Shown: positions 1 to 8,442 of the stretch, piece by piece
Layout: each line of letters begins with the position of its first letter
How positions within the stretch are numbered: the first letter of the stretch is position 1
Source of the DNA: Dawidia soli
GTDB lineage: Bacteria; Bacteroidota; Bacteroidia; Cytophagales; Cyclobacteriaceae
Length of the DNA stretch: 61,200 nt
NCBI RefSeq assembly: GCF_018598185.1
Contig: NZ_JAHESC010000044.1
Coordinates: forward strand, 1 to 61,200
Reading direction: 5' to 3'
Notes under the pieces: generated by a model
Database searches by the model: none
Told to the model about the DNA's origin: nothing
What the model saw: only the letters and a program-made list of their open reading frames with translations
Position numbers and translations under genes: made by a program

Positions 1-1
1 T

Positions 2-43
2 TACGAGAATAATCAGTTGGACTTATTTAACGGCGGGTATTAA
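2..43 (+). CDS. Possible 3' end of a gene cut by the window edge
   Basis: Frame 2 reads 13 codons ending in TAA at 41-43 (…NQLDLFNGGY), only four bases before a strong hairpin with a T-run on this strand. The position right before a terminator suggests this is the tail of a plus-strand gene that starts outside the window and converges on the DUF1361 gene. With so few residues nothing can be said about function, and chance is a real alternative. Confidence 0.25.
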   Translation, partial: YENNQLDLFNGGY

Positions 44-47
44 AATG

Positions 48-74
48 CCCCGCGGCTTGCCGCGGGGATTTTTT
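48..74. terminator. Rho-independent terminator, probably bidirectional
   Basis: A perfect 8-bp GC-only stem (CCCCGCGG at 48-55, CCGCGGGG at 60-67) with a four-base loop is followed by six T on the plus strand. The DUF1361 gene ends at 73 on the other strand, so the hairpin also lies right after its stop codon; the minus-strand T-run is weaker. Confidence 0.75.
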
Positions 75-768
75 ACTCATTCGGGCGCGACACCGGCTTT
101 CGCGCATAAACATGCGCAAACTGAACCAACAGCACATACCCCAGCACCAGGAATGCAGCAAAGATGATCGTAACCCCGTAAGTATGCGGGTGCTCAAAGG
201 GATGGAGTATTCGTTGTGCAATATCATGCAGCAGCGATTTAGGGGAAGATATGATGTCCCAGCTGTTCCAACGCAGGTACCGCCCCAAATAGATACCAAA
301 GCCCGATAACAATAGCGTACCCACCGCCACACACCAACCCACCCAGGGACGAAAGCGTGTTGAGAAAACAGACTGTATGTCCATAATAGAGGCGTACCCC
401 AGCATTAGCCCGTTCCAGGCAAAGAACAGGATTAGCGCCAGGTCATACCAATATGGCACACCGGGGCGGGGTTTAAGGTGAAATAGATCCGTTAAGATAT
501 AAGGGGCGTTGGGCAAAAAGGCCAGCCAGGCCGCGAATAACACGAGCAGGCTGAACGTACGTAAACGTTGATGGTATAATACCAGCAAAGTGCTGATGAT
601 ATACGGTATAAGCGCCAGGAAAATATTCCAGACCAGGAACACGAACGTAATGCGCGTCGTGTATTGCACACGAAGAGCCACCAATGTTACGCACAAAATG
701 GTGGTAAGCGAAAAGATAAAGAGAATGGAAAGCCGGTTATGTTCTCTCAGGCGATGAAACAGCGTCAT
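73..768 (-). CDS. DUF1361 domain integral membrane protein
   Basis: About 231 residues with six or so hydrophobic segments spread along the whole length. The signature block of the DUF1361 family is clear: a segment resembling FLVWNIFLALIPY, then W..FLPNAPYILTDLFHL, then WYDL. The family is known only as conserved membrane proteins of unknown role. I chose the ATG at 768; a GTG at 786 in frame would add six residues. It stands alone on the minus strand, separated from the upstream aldo/keto reductase by an inverted repeat. Confidence 0.8.
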   Translation of the reverse strand: MTLFHRLREHNRLSILFIFSLTTILCVTLVALRVQYTTRITFVFLVWNIFLALIPYIISTLLVLYHQRLRTFSLLVLFAAWLAFLPNAPYILTDLFHLKPRPGVPYWYDLALILFFAWNGLMLGYASIMDIQSVFSTRFRPWVGWCVAVGTLLLSGFGIYLGRYLRWNSWDIISSPKSLLHDIAQRILHPFEHPHTYGVTIIFAAFLVLGYVLLVQFAHVYARKPVSRPNE

Positions 769-795
769 GGTGTAGTGATTTAACACCTTTCACGG

Positions 796-825
796 GCCAG
801 CCGGAAGAAAGTTATTCCGGCTGGC
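796..825. terminator. Intergenic inverted repeat, probable terminator
   Basis: A perfect 11-bp inverted repeat (GCCAGCCGGAA at 796-806, TTCCGGCTGGC at 815-825) with an 8-base loop sits between the aldo/keto reductase stop and the DUF1361 start, both minus strand. No good T-run follows on the minus strand, so it may stop transcription weakly or act as a stabilising 3' end. Confidence 0.45.
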
Positions 826-875
826 GATAATTTTCCCTGTTTCATCCCCAGGCCCGTGTAATGGAAGGGGAAGCG

Positions 876-1775
876 TTAATCTTGAATTTCGCCGCGGGAG
901 GCGATATACAGCTCGTACCAATCCTGGTGATCGAGACTGATGTTGAACGCATCGGCTATATTGCGGATACGCTGCTCCTCTTTTGTGCCGATCAGCGGCA
1001 ACGCGCCTAACTTGATCAGCCAGGCAGCCGCAATAGACTCGATATCGACATTGTACTTCTGGGCGTACTCTTGCAGTTTCTTCCGCACCCGCACCGCGCG
1101 CGCGTCCGTACCACTGGCGATCTGTCCGCTGGCCACCGGCGCGGATGCCAGTGGACGCATATACCGTTGCTTGATATAATCGATCTGGCCATTGTCCAGG
1201 GCAGAGGTGTTTAACAGATTTAGCTCCAGGTGATGGGTTACGATCGGTGTATGCATATACGACGCCAGCAATTGATGTTGGAACACCGAGAAATTTGCCA
1301 CCCCGATGCTACGCGCTTTTCCCGACTTTAGCAGGTGTTCCAGCGCGATAGCGGTTTCCTCCAGGTTGGAGATGGGGTCTAAGTGGTCGAGCAGGAAAAT
1401 ATCGATGTAGTCGGTGTTGAGCTTGCGCAATGAGTTCTCGACGCTTCGCTGGATATGCTGAGCCGATGTGTTATAATGCTTAACCCGCACCTCCGGCTGG
1501 TCCGGTCCCGGCACGCGCAGGCCGCATTTGGTGAACAGCACCAGATCTTCGCGCTTGAAAGACTTCTTGCGGATCAGCTGGCCAAACATCTCTTCGCATC
1601 GCGAAGAAGCATATGTATCGGCATGGTCGAATGTATTGATACCTAGTTCCAGACAAAGGCTGACAATCTTTTCCATCGACACCGATTCGGTAGCAGCATC
1701 GTCATGCCATCGGTAAAAGCCATAGACAGCAGGAGAAACTTTGGGACCGGCATCACCGAGATAGATTTTTTCCAT
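876..1775 (-). CDS. Aldo/keto reductase (YdhF-like)
   Basis: A 299-residue NAD(P)H-dependent oxidoreductase of the AKR TIM-barrel superfamily, closest in motifs to the E. coli YdhF group. The catalytic tetrad is complete: D50 and Y55 in FDHADTYASS, K83 in LFTKCG, H131 in LLDHLDP. The C-terminal cofactor segment (LPLIGTKEEQRIRNI) is present. The start is taken at the ATG at 1775, which gives the usual MEKIYLG… beta strand; a longer in-frame reading to 1829 adds 18 atypical residues. The physiological substrate cannot be told from sequence. No operon partner. Confidence 0.88.
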   Translation of the reverse strand: MEKIYLGDAGPKVSPAVYGFYRWHDDAATESVSMEKIVSLCLELGINTFDHADTYASSRCEEMFGQLIRKKSFKREDLVLFTKCGLRVPGPDQPEVRVKHYNTSAQHIQRSVENSLRKLNTDYIDIFLLDHLDPISNLEETAIALEHLLKSGKARSIGVANFSVFQHQLLASYMHTPIVTHHLELNLLNTSALDNGQIDYIKQRYMRPLASAPVASGQIASGTDARAVRVRKKLQEYAQKYNVDIESIAAAWLIKLGALPLIGTKEEQRIRNIADAFNISLDHQDWYELYIASRGEIQD

Positions 1776-1952
1776 AGGGATTATGATTACTTCAGTAGTA
1801 CTAAAAGTATCGGATTTAATACGAAACAAAAAAATGGATTGGGGTTTTCTGCCCGCAATTTGGCTCCTTCAGCAGGCTGCTGAACGTTAGGGAGCGCTGG
1901 AGCAGGTACGCCGGTGGTGGATGGCTGACAGGTAACAGGGCAGTTGAAAAGA

Positions 1953-1991
1953 AACCTGAAGTCTAAGGCTTCATACCTTAAACTTCAGGTT
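1953..1991 (-). terminator. Terminator hairpin after the HNH gene
   Basis: Nested inverted repeat: AACCTGAAG (1953-1961) with CTTCAGGTT (1983-1991) and an inner TAAGG/CCTTA pair (1964-1968, 1976-1980). On the minus strand it follows the HNH gene stop by under ten bases and is followed by TTTCTTTTC, which fits an intrinsic terminator. Confidence 0.6.
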
Positions 1992-1999
1992 CTCGGGCC

Positions 2000-2569
2000 T
2001 TAGACCTTTACGTGACCCCAGTTTTCTCCGATTTTGATACGGTGGATCTGCATGTCAGAAACGCGGAACTTCTTGGCCAGTGCTTTCAGGGTGGGTTGTT
2101 TTTTCGACTTGAACAACGCAACCTTGATCTGCTTCACCTTGTCGGCGGTAAGCTTCGGACCTTCCTCGGGATTCATACGTAGCAATACGTTGGGATCCTT
2201 CTTGGCATGTTCGATCTGGTCTTCATGCTTCACCCATTTGAGGTTAGAAGCCTTGTTGTTTTCCTTGCGGTGATCGACGTGGATGACAAATGTCTGCTTC
2301 GGACCGCCTTGCTTGCAGAAGTATTCCGCTACAAGCCGGTGGATGTAATAATTCTGGCGAGTATCCTCCCGGCCTATGGTAATGCTCGGGTAGCCTTGCG
2401 TCAAACGCGGCTTCAGGATATAGCCGTCTTCCAGCTCGCTCTTAAAACTCACAATCCGTCCTTTGTCCGATACGGCGTATCGCTTGGTGGTTGTGCCTTT
2501 CTTCAGTTTCAATTCCTTCCAGCTCTCGCCGGCGAGGAATTTTAGTTTAGATTGTTTAGTTGTTGCCAT
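2000..2569 (-). CDS. NUMOD4 / HNH endonuclease-family protein
   Basis: A 189-residue protein with three visible parts. Residues about 14-55 are a NUMOD4 DNA-binding module (GESWKEL…YAVSDKGRIVS). Residues about 75-115 resemble the HNH_3 nuclease fold (YIHRLVAEYF, then VDHRKENNKASNLKWV, with the H…N…L-W pattern). The C-terminal 45 residues look like a small helix-turn-helix (TLKALAKKFRVSDMQIHRI). Such proteins are common as single chromosomal genes in Bacteroidota as well as in phages and homing elements. Nuclease activity is not proven, because the HNH core is slightly divergent. The gene is alone and is flanked on its 5' side by a 517-base gap. Confidence 0.75.
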   Translation of the reverse strand: MATTKQSKLKFLAGESWKELKLKKGTTTKRYAVSDKGRIVSFKSELEDGYILKPRLTQGYPSITIGREDTRQNYYIHRLVAEYFCKQGGPKQTFVIHVDHRKENNKASNLKWVKHEDQIEHAKKDPNVLLRMNPEEGPKLTADKVKQIKVALFKSKKQPTLKALAKKFRVSDMQIHRIKIGENWGHVKV

Positions 2570-3086
2570 ATGTAGATATTAATAGGGTAAGGGTTCAGGA
2601 AAAGGTTGCGTCGGCCGCTGCAATAAGTGTACCGACCCCAGGGCTATCGTAAGCATATAGAATTGCCACGGTGGGCTTGCCCGACAAGGGAAAACAAGGA
2701 AGTAAAGTAAGTTTCGTAGACGGATACCATGGAGCCAGCCGCCTCCTTTCATGAACGAAAGGAAGTACATACAACTGGTAAGGGTAGGCCTTCGAACCAT
2801 GTTTATGCCTAAGTCTAAATGCTTTTTACCATCCGACAACCTGCGGGACAGAGGACATCAGGAAATCAGACTGGGTAGACTTTGAGCCTTATTAAAGTAA
2901 AGACTATTTTTGGTAAGGGACAAGCGTTTAGCGAAAAAGGTAACAGTTTTTCGTAGAATAGACTGATTCAGCATATGGGTTGATGACTAGACTGACCAGT
3001 TGCGGTTCAGTTGTATACTATACTTGCGCTGGGCATAGGCAGACCGATAGCTGGCGCTTGCTGCAGAATAACCAGCCACTCCGGTA
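2570..3086. other. 517-base gene-free stretch
   Basis: I see no supported gene here. An 86-codon reading frame at 2579-2839 (minus) has no family resemblance, an odd composition rich in Trp, Cys and Pro, and no useful start context. No repeat, tRNA or clear promoter was found. It may be decayed coding sequence. Confidence 0.5.
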
Positions 3087-3461
3087 TTACCCCAAAAATT
3101 CCTTCTTTACCACCAGTAAATAATAACCGTTTTCAATCGACAGGTAGCCCTGCTCGTAACAATACATGTACTGCGATCCATCTTTTGTAGTATACAAGCT
3201 GGTAAAATGCTTGAAGTCAAATCCCCGACTGAGCAGTTTCTCCCGCCCAACCTTATTCATACCTTCAGGATTCAGGTCCAACAGGATACGCCGGTTCTTT
3301 CGCAGAATATTGTTCACGTTGCGCATATAGTTTGTATCGTCACTATTCAACCGGTTATTGTGCGCACTGCGGCAATGATCAGAGCAAAACTTCTTATCAA
3401 CGCGGCCCTTTATGGCCGTCCCACACTCTATGCAGGACTTAGTTAAACTTTCAGACATCAT
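3087..3461 (-). CDS. Small zinc-ribbon protein, conserved in Bacteroidota
   Basis: A 124-residue protein that begins with a treble-clef/zinc-ribbon of the form CIECG…KKFCSDHCR (four Cys at about residues 10, 13, 26 and 30), followed by a basic helical stretch (NVNNILRKNRRIL) and a C-terminal half rich in Tyr. Proteins of this form are annotated as hypothetical or DUF2116-like in related genomes, with nucleic-acid binding plausible but unproven. It starts with two consecutive ATG codons (3461 or 3458) and is divergent from ssb, sharing a 148-base intergenic region with phased repeats. Confidence 0.7.
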   Translation of the reverse strand: MMSESLTKSCIECGTAIKGRVDKKFCSDHCRSAHNNRLNSDDTNYMRNVNNILRKNRRILLDLNPEGMNKVGREKLLSRGFDFKHFTSLYTTKDGSQYMYCYEQGYLSIENGYYLLVVKKEFLG

Positions 3462-3479
3462 ATAAGATCACAAACAATC

Positions 3480-3539
3480 CGTCTACAAACGGCTACAAAC
3501 GAATATAAACGAATATAAGCGTTTATCATACGATTATGC
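3480..3539. repeat. Tandem 10-bp repeats in the divergent ssb promoter region
   Basis: Starting at 3480 the sequence runs in 10-base steps that each begin with CG: CGTCTACAAA, CGGCTACAAA, then two nearly identical CGAATATAA(A/G) units, then CGTTTATCAT and a degenerate sixth unit. The pattern lies between the zinc-ribbon gene (start 3461, minus) and ssb (start 3610, plus). Ten-base spacing puts all units on one face of the helix, so a cooperative protein-binding site is an attractive reading. Confidence 0.6.
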
Positions 3540-3609
3540 CCCTTTTCTTCCACCAATTTTGACCCATCGCTTCATCAACCAGTAATCAATACAATAAATA
3601 CATATAGCC

Positions 3610-3951
3610 ATGAGAAACTTAAGAAACAGCGTACAACTAATCGGAAATGTAGGATCAGCCCCCGAAGTAAAAGCCTTCGATAGCGGAAGGGTTAAGGCAA
3701 CTTGCTCCATCGCTACCAATAGCTCCTATAAAAATCAAAAAGGGGAAAAGATTGAAGAGACCCAGTGGCACAACCTTGTGTTTTGGGGAAAGTTGGCAGA
3801 AGTGGTCAGTGAGTATGTGAAAAAAGGAAATGAGATCGCCATCGAAGGCAAGCTCATCCATAGAGCTTACGACGGGCCCAAAGGCGAAAAACGCTACATC
3901 ACCGAGATTACCGTTAACGACATGATGATGCTGGGCGGCAAGAAGAGGTGA
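3610..3951 (+). CDS. ssb: Single-stranded DNA-binding protein, short form
   Basis: A 113-residue OB-fold protein: NSVQLIGNVGSAPEVK at the start, then the typical TQWHNLVFWGKLAEVVSEYVKKG core and the YITEITVNDMMMLG end of the fold. It binds single-stranded DNA during replication, repair or recombination. It ends directly after the OB fold (GGKKR) and lacks the Gly/Pro-rich linker and the acidic tip (usually DDIPF) through which SSB recruits partner enzymes; a full-length housekeeping paralogue is therefore expected elsewhere. Phased repeats precede it and a clean terminator follows. Confidence 0.92.
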   Translation: MRNLRNSVQLIGNVGSAPEVKAFDSGRVKATCSIATNSSYKNQKGEKIEETQWHNLVFWGKLAEVVSEYVKKGNEIAIEGKLIHRAYDGPKGEKRYITEITVNDMMMLGGKKR

Positions 3952-4001
3952 GAAAAGAGAGGGAAGCAAGCAAGATGTTACTTCGTTAGCCGTTAACCCG
4001 A

Positions 4002-4029
4002 AGCCTGGCTCCAAACGCCAGGCTTTTTT
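4002..4029 (+). terminator. Rho-independent terminator of ssb
   Basis: AGCCTGGC (4002-4009) pairs perfectly with GCCAGGCT (4017-4024) across a seven-base loop, followed by a run of T to 4029. It lies 50 bases after the ssb stop. Confidence 0.85.
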
Positions 4030-4111
4030 ATGCCCAACCGCCTAAACCTCGATTTACTCTTTGAGACCAATCGTCCTACAACGGGTCCATCGAAAATTGT
4101 ACATTGCGGGG

Positions 4112-6112
4112 ATGAATCTGCTGTATCCTTCGTTTTTGTGGGCATTGGGCGTACTGGTTGTACCCATCATCATCCATCTCTTTAACTTCCGCAGGGCTAC
4201 CCGAATATATTTTTCCAATACACGGTTCCTGCGGCAAGTAAAGGAAGCCTCCACCGCGCGCCGTCGCTTGAAGCACTACCTCATCCTGGCAGCACGGCTG
4301 CTATTCCTGTTTTTCCTGGTCATCACCTTCTGCCAGCCCATCATCCCGGCCAAAGACCAGCTGGCCAATAGCCGGGCCATTGCACTCTACCTGGATAACT
4401 CACAAAGCATGTCCGCACGCCTGGAGGACAAAACCCGGGGCCTGGACGCCGCCGCGCAAATGGCCCGGAGCATCGTCTCCACATTTCCGCCAGAAACCCG
4501 CTACAAGCTCATAACCAACGATTTTGCTCCATTTTCGAACACCTTTAAGACCGGAGCCGAGATACAAGATCTGCTCACACAGCTCCGGCTGTCGCCCGTA
4601 ACGCGCTCCATGCAGGAGGTATCAGACAGGATCACGCAAGACATCGTATCCGGGCAACGCCAGGAAGTATTCTGGATCGCCGACTTCCAGAGATCCACAA
4701 CGGGCAAGCTCGACCATACCCTCGACACAACCGCACGCTGGCACCTGGTGCCCATTCGCTTTCAGCCCATGTCGAACATCTTCGTCGACTCTGCATACCT
4801 CGAGAATCCCTTTGCTGTCAGCGGCGAGAAAAATGTGCTCAGGGTAAACATGCGCAACGACGGCGTCCGGGAAGCGGATCAGGTAAATGTCAAGCTCCTG
4901 GTGAACAATGTGCAAACCGGCGCCGCAACGGTAAGCATCCCCGCGGGCGGCATGACGGAGATCAATTTCGACTTGGCAACAGGACTCACAGGGCTTCATA
5001 AGGCCACCATTAGCTTCAACGACTTCCCCGTAACCTTTGACAACACCTTTAACCTTGCCCTGAACTTCGCCGACAAGATCCGGGTGGTAGAGGTCAAAAG
5101 TATGACCGCCACCGAGGCAGTTCAGAAAGTATACGGCAACCAGCAAGTATTCGCATACAAAGGATTTGCCGTGGGCAACTTCAACTACAACGAGCTGGAA
5201 CAGGCAGACCTTGTGGTAATGAACGGCCTCAACAACATCGAGCCTTCGCTGGCCGGGGCCGTGCGCAATTACCTCCTTAACGGTGGGACAGTGCTGATCG
5301 CCCCGGGAGCACAGCCCCAGGCAGACGGATGGAAAAACGCGCTGACATTACCCGCGTTGAAAACCATTCCGCAAGAGGCTATGGTCGAGCTGGATCGCCC
5401 CGACTTTTCGAATCCCTTTTTCGAAAACGTGTTTGAAGAAAAGTCCGTGTCGCTGGCCATGCCGAAAGCCACCCGGGTTTGGGACTGGGGGAGCGATCGG
5501 TCTGCCATCCTCCGGTTCAAAAACGACCAGCCCTTCTTATCCGTGTTTGATCAGGGCGGCAAACTGTACATCCTGGCAAGCACCCTCGACACGGATCATA
5601 CCGACTTTCACCAACATGCGCTGTTTGTCCCCGTCATGTATCGTCTGGCCGCCAGTAGCAAAAAACAGGAGGGCAAGCTGTACTATTCGCTCAACGAGAC
5701 CTTTGTTCCCCTGAGGCTTGATAGCCTCCCCCGCGACGTGCCCGTGCGTCTGGTGGGAAAAGAAGAGGTGATCCCCGGGCAGCGGGTCGTCGGCGACAAC
5801 GTCTTTCTTGACATTCCCGGCTTTTCCGTCGAGCAGGGGTTTTATAAGATTGTGGCACAGGGCGATACCGTGGGCCTGATAGCGTTCAATGTCAACAAGG
5901 CAGAATCCCTGATGGAACAGTATACGGGCGAAGAGGTCAAAGCCCAGGCCGGAGGTGGTGAAAACGTCAGTATTTTTGAGGCTTCCACCATCGACGCTTT
6001 TAGCAACGAAATAAAGGAACGATATTTGGGCACGCCTTTATGGAAGTACGCGTTGATGGCAGCGCTGCTCTTTCTGCTGGCGGAGATCCTCTTGATTCGC
6101 TTTCTAAAATAG
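4112..6112 (+). CDS. BatA-like membrane protein with VWA-type domain
   Basis: About 666 residues. The N-terminus is the aerotolerance-regulator (BatA, PF07584) module: two membrane segments around LYPSFLWALGVLVVPIIIHL and the basic R-rich patch, then a second pair near LILAARLLFLFFLVITF. A von Willebrand A-like domain follows with a MIDAS start LDNSQSMS (D-x-S-x-S). The middle is a periplasmic beta-rich region, and a single membrane helix closes the protein (ALMAALLFLLAEILLI). The start is the ATG at 4112; 17 extra codons upstream read as non-coding. It is followed after six bases by the dihydroorotase homologue, a pairing often seen in Bacteroidota. The exact role is unknown. Confidence 0.82.
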   Translation: MNLLYPSFLWALGVLVVPIIIHLFNFRRATRIYFSNTRFLRQVKEASTARRRLKHYLILAARLLFLFFLVITFCQPIIPAKDQLANSRAIALYLDNSQSMSARLEDKTRGLDAAAQMARSIVSTFPPETRYKLITNDFAPFSNTFKTGAEIQDLLTQLRLSPVTRSMQEVSDRITQDIVSGQRQEVFWIADFQRSTTGKLDHTLDTTARWHLVPIRFQPMSNIFVDSAYLENPFAVSGEKNVLRVNMRNDGVREADQVNVKLLVNNVQTGAATVSIPAGGMTEINFDLATGLTGLHKATISFNDFPVTFDNTFNLALNFADKIRVVEVKSMTATEAVQKVYGNQQVFAYKGFAVGNFNYNELEQADLVVMNGLNNIEPSLAGAVRNYLLNGGTVLIAPGAQPQADGWKNALTLPALKTIPQEAMVELDRPDFSNPFFENVFEEKSVSLAMPKATRVWDWGSDRSAILRFKNDQPFLSVFDQGGKLYILASTLDTDHTDFHQHALFVPVMYRLAASSKKQEGKLYYSLNETFVPLRLDSLPRDVPVRLVGKEEVIPGQRVVGDNVFLDIPGFSVEQGFYKIVAQGDTVGLIAFNVNKAESLMEQYTGEEVKAQAGGGENVSIFEASTIDAFSNEIKERYLGTPLWKYALMAALLFLLAEILLIRFLK

Positions 6113-6118
6113 AGATTA

Positions 6119-7378
6119 ATGAAAATCTTAATCCAGTCTCCTGAAATTATAGATCCTCAGTCATCCTTCCATAAAAAAGAAAAAAACGTACTGTTAAACA
6201 ATGGCCGGATCGTTGAAATAGGCGACAAGAATTACTCGGCCGACCGCGTTATCAAGGCCGAAGGAATGAAACTCTCCATCGGATGGTTTGATCTCGGCAC
6301 CTACGTGGGAGATCCCGGACTGGAACACAAAGAAGACCTCGATTCGGTTTCAAAGGCCGCCGCCGCCGGAGGCTTTACCGAAATAGCCGTGCTGCCCAAC
6401 ACCGTGCCGTCCGTGCAATCGAAGAACGAGATCGGGTACATCACCCGCGGCAACGACAATCGACTTGTACAGATCCACGCCCTGGCGTCTGTGACCCGCA
6501 ATAACAAAGGCGAAGAGTTGACAGAAATGATCGATCTCCACGAGGCCGGAGCAGTAGCCTTCACGGACGGTCTCAAGCCGATCTGGCATACCGACATCCT
6601 GTTGAAATCACTGCAATACCTGCAAAAGTTTGATGGCCTCCTCATCGACCACCCGGAAGATATTTGGTTGAACATGTTCGGCCAGATGCACGAAGGGCTT
6701 CAAAGCACCATGCTCGGGTTAAAAGGTATGCCGCGCATTGCCGAAGACATCATGGTCGGCAAAAGCCTCGAACTGTTGGGCTATGCGGGCGGCCGCCTGC
6801 ACCTGGCGCGCCTGTCGACCGGAAAAGCGGTAGATCTCGTCCGAAATGCCAAAAAGAAACTGCAGGTAAGCTGCGACATTGCAGCCTATCAGCCACTGTT
6901 CGACGACACAGCCCTGGTAGACTTTGATACCAACTACAAAGTCAACCCACCGCTGCGCGAGAAAGCAGACAACGATGCCCTCATCAAAGGCCTGCGCGAT
7001 GGCACCATCGACGTGCTCTGCTCGGGCCATACACCCCACGAAGAAGAAAGCAAAAGCCTGGAATTTGACATGGCCGACTTTGGCTTGATCAACCTCCAGA
7101 CCTTTGGTGCCAACCTCGTGGCCCTCTCCAAAACGATCGACTGGGACGTGTTACTCGAGAAAGTGACTGTTAACCCCCGGCGGCTGCTCAACCTGGAGAT
7201 ACCTCGCATCGAGGTAGACGAGAAAGCCAACCTCACGCTGTTTGACCCGGAAAGAACCTGGACACTCGACGACCGCACCAACCTGTCCAAGTCGAAGAAC
7301 TCGCCGTGGTTTGGAAAAGAGATCACTGGCAAAGTGGTCGCGGTTTTTAACAATAACCGCCAACGCGCGGAGGACTGA
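6119..7378 (+). CDS. Dihydroorotase-family protein, probably non-catalytic
   Basis: A 419-residue amidohydrolase-superfamily protein aligning along its length with class I dihydroorotases (pyrimidine synthesis; carbamoyl aspartate to dihydroorotate). Automatic annotation would call it dihydroorotase, but the active-site residues are mostly gone: the HxH of strand 1 is G60-T-Y62 (WFDLGTYVGDPG), the zinc His of the CHVS motif is Arg (LHLARLST), and the catalytic Asp of the TDHAPH motif is replaced (CSGHTPHEEES). The His of the HxED motif remains (IDHPED). This matches pseudo-dihydroorotases such as PyrC' that only scaffold aspartate transcarbamoylase. A functional paralogue should exist elsewhere. 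Confidence 0.8.
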   Translation: MKILIQSPEIIDPQSSFHKKEKNVLLNNGRIVEIGDKNYSADRVIKAEGMKLSIGWFDLGTYVGDPGLEHKEDLDSVSKAAAAGGFTEIAVLPNTVPSVQSKNEIGYITRGNDNRLVQIHALASVTRNNKGEELTEMIDLHEAGAVAFTDGLKPIWHTDILLKSLQYLQKFDGLLIDHPEDIWLNMFGQMHEGLQSTMLGLKGMPRIAEDIMVGKSLELLGYAGGRLHLARLSTGKAVDLVRNAKKKLQVSCDIAAYQPLFDDTALVDFDTNYKVNPPLREKADNDALIKGLRDGTIDVLCSGHTPHEEESKSLEFDMADFGLINLQTFGANLVALSKTIDWDVLLEKVTVNPRRLLNLEIPRIEVDEKANLTLFDPERTWTLDDRTNLSKSKNSPWFGKEITGKVVAVFNNNRQRAED

Positions 7379-7915
7379 GTGGCAAAACCTATGAAACAGC
7401 CTCTGGTAAAGCTATCGATCCGGTATGGCCTTGTCGCGGGTGTGCTGGCCACCGCGGTGTTAATAGCCATGTTTTACATGGGACGGCACCCTGCCATGGT
7501 ATCACCCTTTCTGGATTTCCGGATCATGGTGTTTGGTATCTTTATTTTCTTTAGCTTGAAAGAGCTGCGCGATTATTACCAGGGCGGAATATTATATTTC
7601 TGGCAGGGTATGATCGGCGGAGGATTGATAGTGCTCATCGCCACCGTGATATCATCCGTGGGATTGCAAATATTCGGTAGCTGGGAAGAGCGATTTGTCA
7701 GCCAGTACATCAAACAGATGACCGACTACTTGAAAACCTTCCCCAAAGAAGATATCGAGCGGATCGGAAAAGATGTCTACGATCGTAATTTGCATGCCCT
7801 CCCCGAGACTAATATCCGGAAGCTGGTGGAAACGTATTTTGCACAGGGTATCGCCATTGGCTTTTTTGTAAACATTATCCTTTCGGTAATTCTGAGACGG
7901 CAACCCAAAACCTAA
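7379..7915 (+). CDS. DUF4199 membrane protein (first of a pair)
   Basis: A 178-residue integral membrane protein with four predicted membrane helices; the last helix follows a soluble, charged loop (residues about 95-145). The DUF4199 pattern (IRYGLVAG, FFSLKELRDYYQGGILYFWQG) is clear. DUF4199 is restricted mainly to Bacteroidota and has no known role. It starts with GTG directly after the TGA of the preceding gene (no gap); an ATG at 7391 is possible. It is in the same run as a second DUF4199 gene and two glycosyltransferases. Confidence 0.82.
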   Translation: MAKPMKQPLVKLSIRYGLVAGVLATAVLIAMFYMGRHPAMVSPFLDFRIMVFGIFIFFSLKELRDYYQGGILYFWQGMIGGGLIVLIATVISSVGLQIFGSWEERFVSQYIKQMTDYLKTFPKEDIERIGKDVYDRNLHALPETNIRKLVETYFAQGIAIGFFVNIILSVILRRQPKT

Positions 7916-7923
7916 AAATCGAT

Positions 7924-8439
7924 ATGGAAAACACAGTAGCCAGGCCCACCACGATCTCCATCGGAATAAAATGGGGTCTTATCTCGACATTGATCCATGT
8001 TATTATTTTTCTAATCACTTCGGTGATAGGAACCGATCCGTTTGACCAAAAAATGGCGTTCGTAAACGTCCCGGTCAGTATAGCAGTCCTGGTGCTGGCG
8101 CACAAAGCATTTAAAGACGGCGGAGACGGATTTATGAGCTATGGCCAGGGAGTGGCAATCGCTTTTTGGATTTCCCTGTTTGGCGTGATCTTAGGAGGCT
8201 TGTTCACCTTCGTGTATATAAATTTTGTGGATACCGCGCTGATGGACGCGTACTATCAGAAACAGATGGACGCGATGAGCGAAAAGAAAATGTCCGACCA
8301 GCAGATCGAAATGGCGATTACCTGGACAAAGAAGCTATTTTGGCCTATTTATGTGTTTTTTGGAATTTTCTTTGGCGTATTAATCGGCCTAATTGTTACT
8401 ATCTTTACGCATAAAAAGAACCCAGAACCGACATTTTAG
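7924..8439 (+). CDS. DUF4199 membrane protein (second of a pair)
   Basis: A 171-residue four-helix membrane protein of the same family as the gene before it, with the matching layout: IGIKWGLISTLIHVIIFL, then FKDGGDGFMSYGQGVAI, a soluble helical loop with DQQIEMAITWTKK, and a final helix. The two genes are eight bases apart and probably arose by duplication; the products may pair in the membrane. It is followed after three bases by a glycosyltransferase. Confidence 0.82.
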   Translation: MENTVARPTTISIGIKWGLISTLIHVIIFLITSVIGTDPFDQKMAFVNVPVSIAVLVLAHKAFKDGGDGFMSYGQGVAIAFWISLFGVILGGLFTFVYINFVDTALMDAYYQKQMDAMSEKKMSDQQIEMAITWTKKLFWPIYVFFGIFFGVLIGLIVTIFTHKKNPEPTF

Positions 8440-8442
8440 TTC

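Noticed and set aside
2579-2839. 86-codon minus-strand frame in the 517-base gap
   Set aside because: Odd composition, no family resemblance and no start signal; could be decayed sequence at best.
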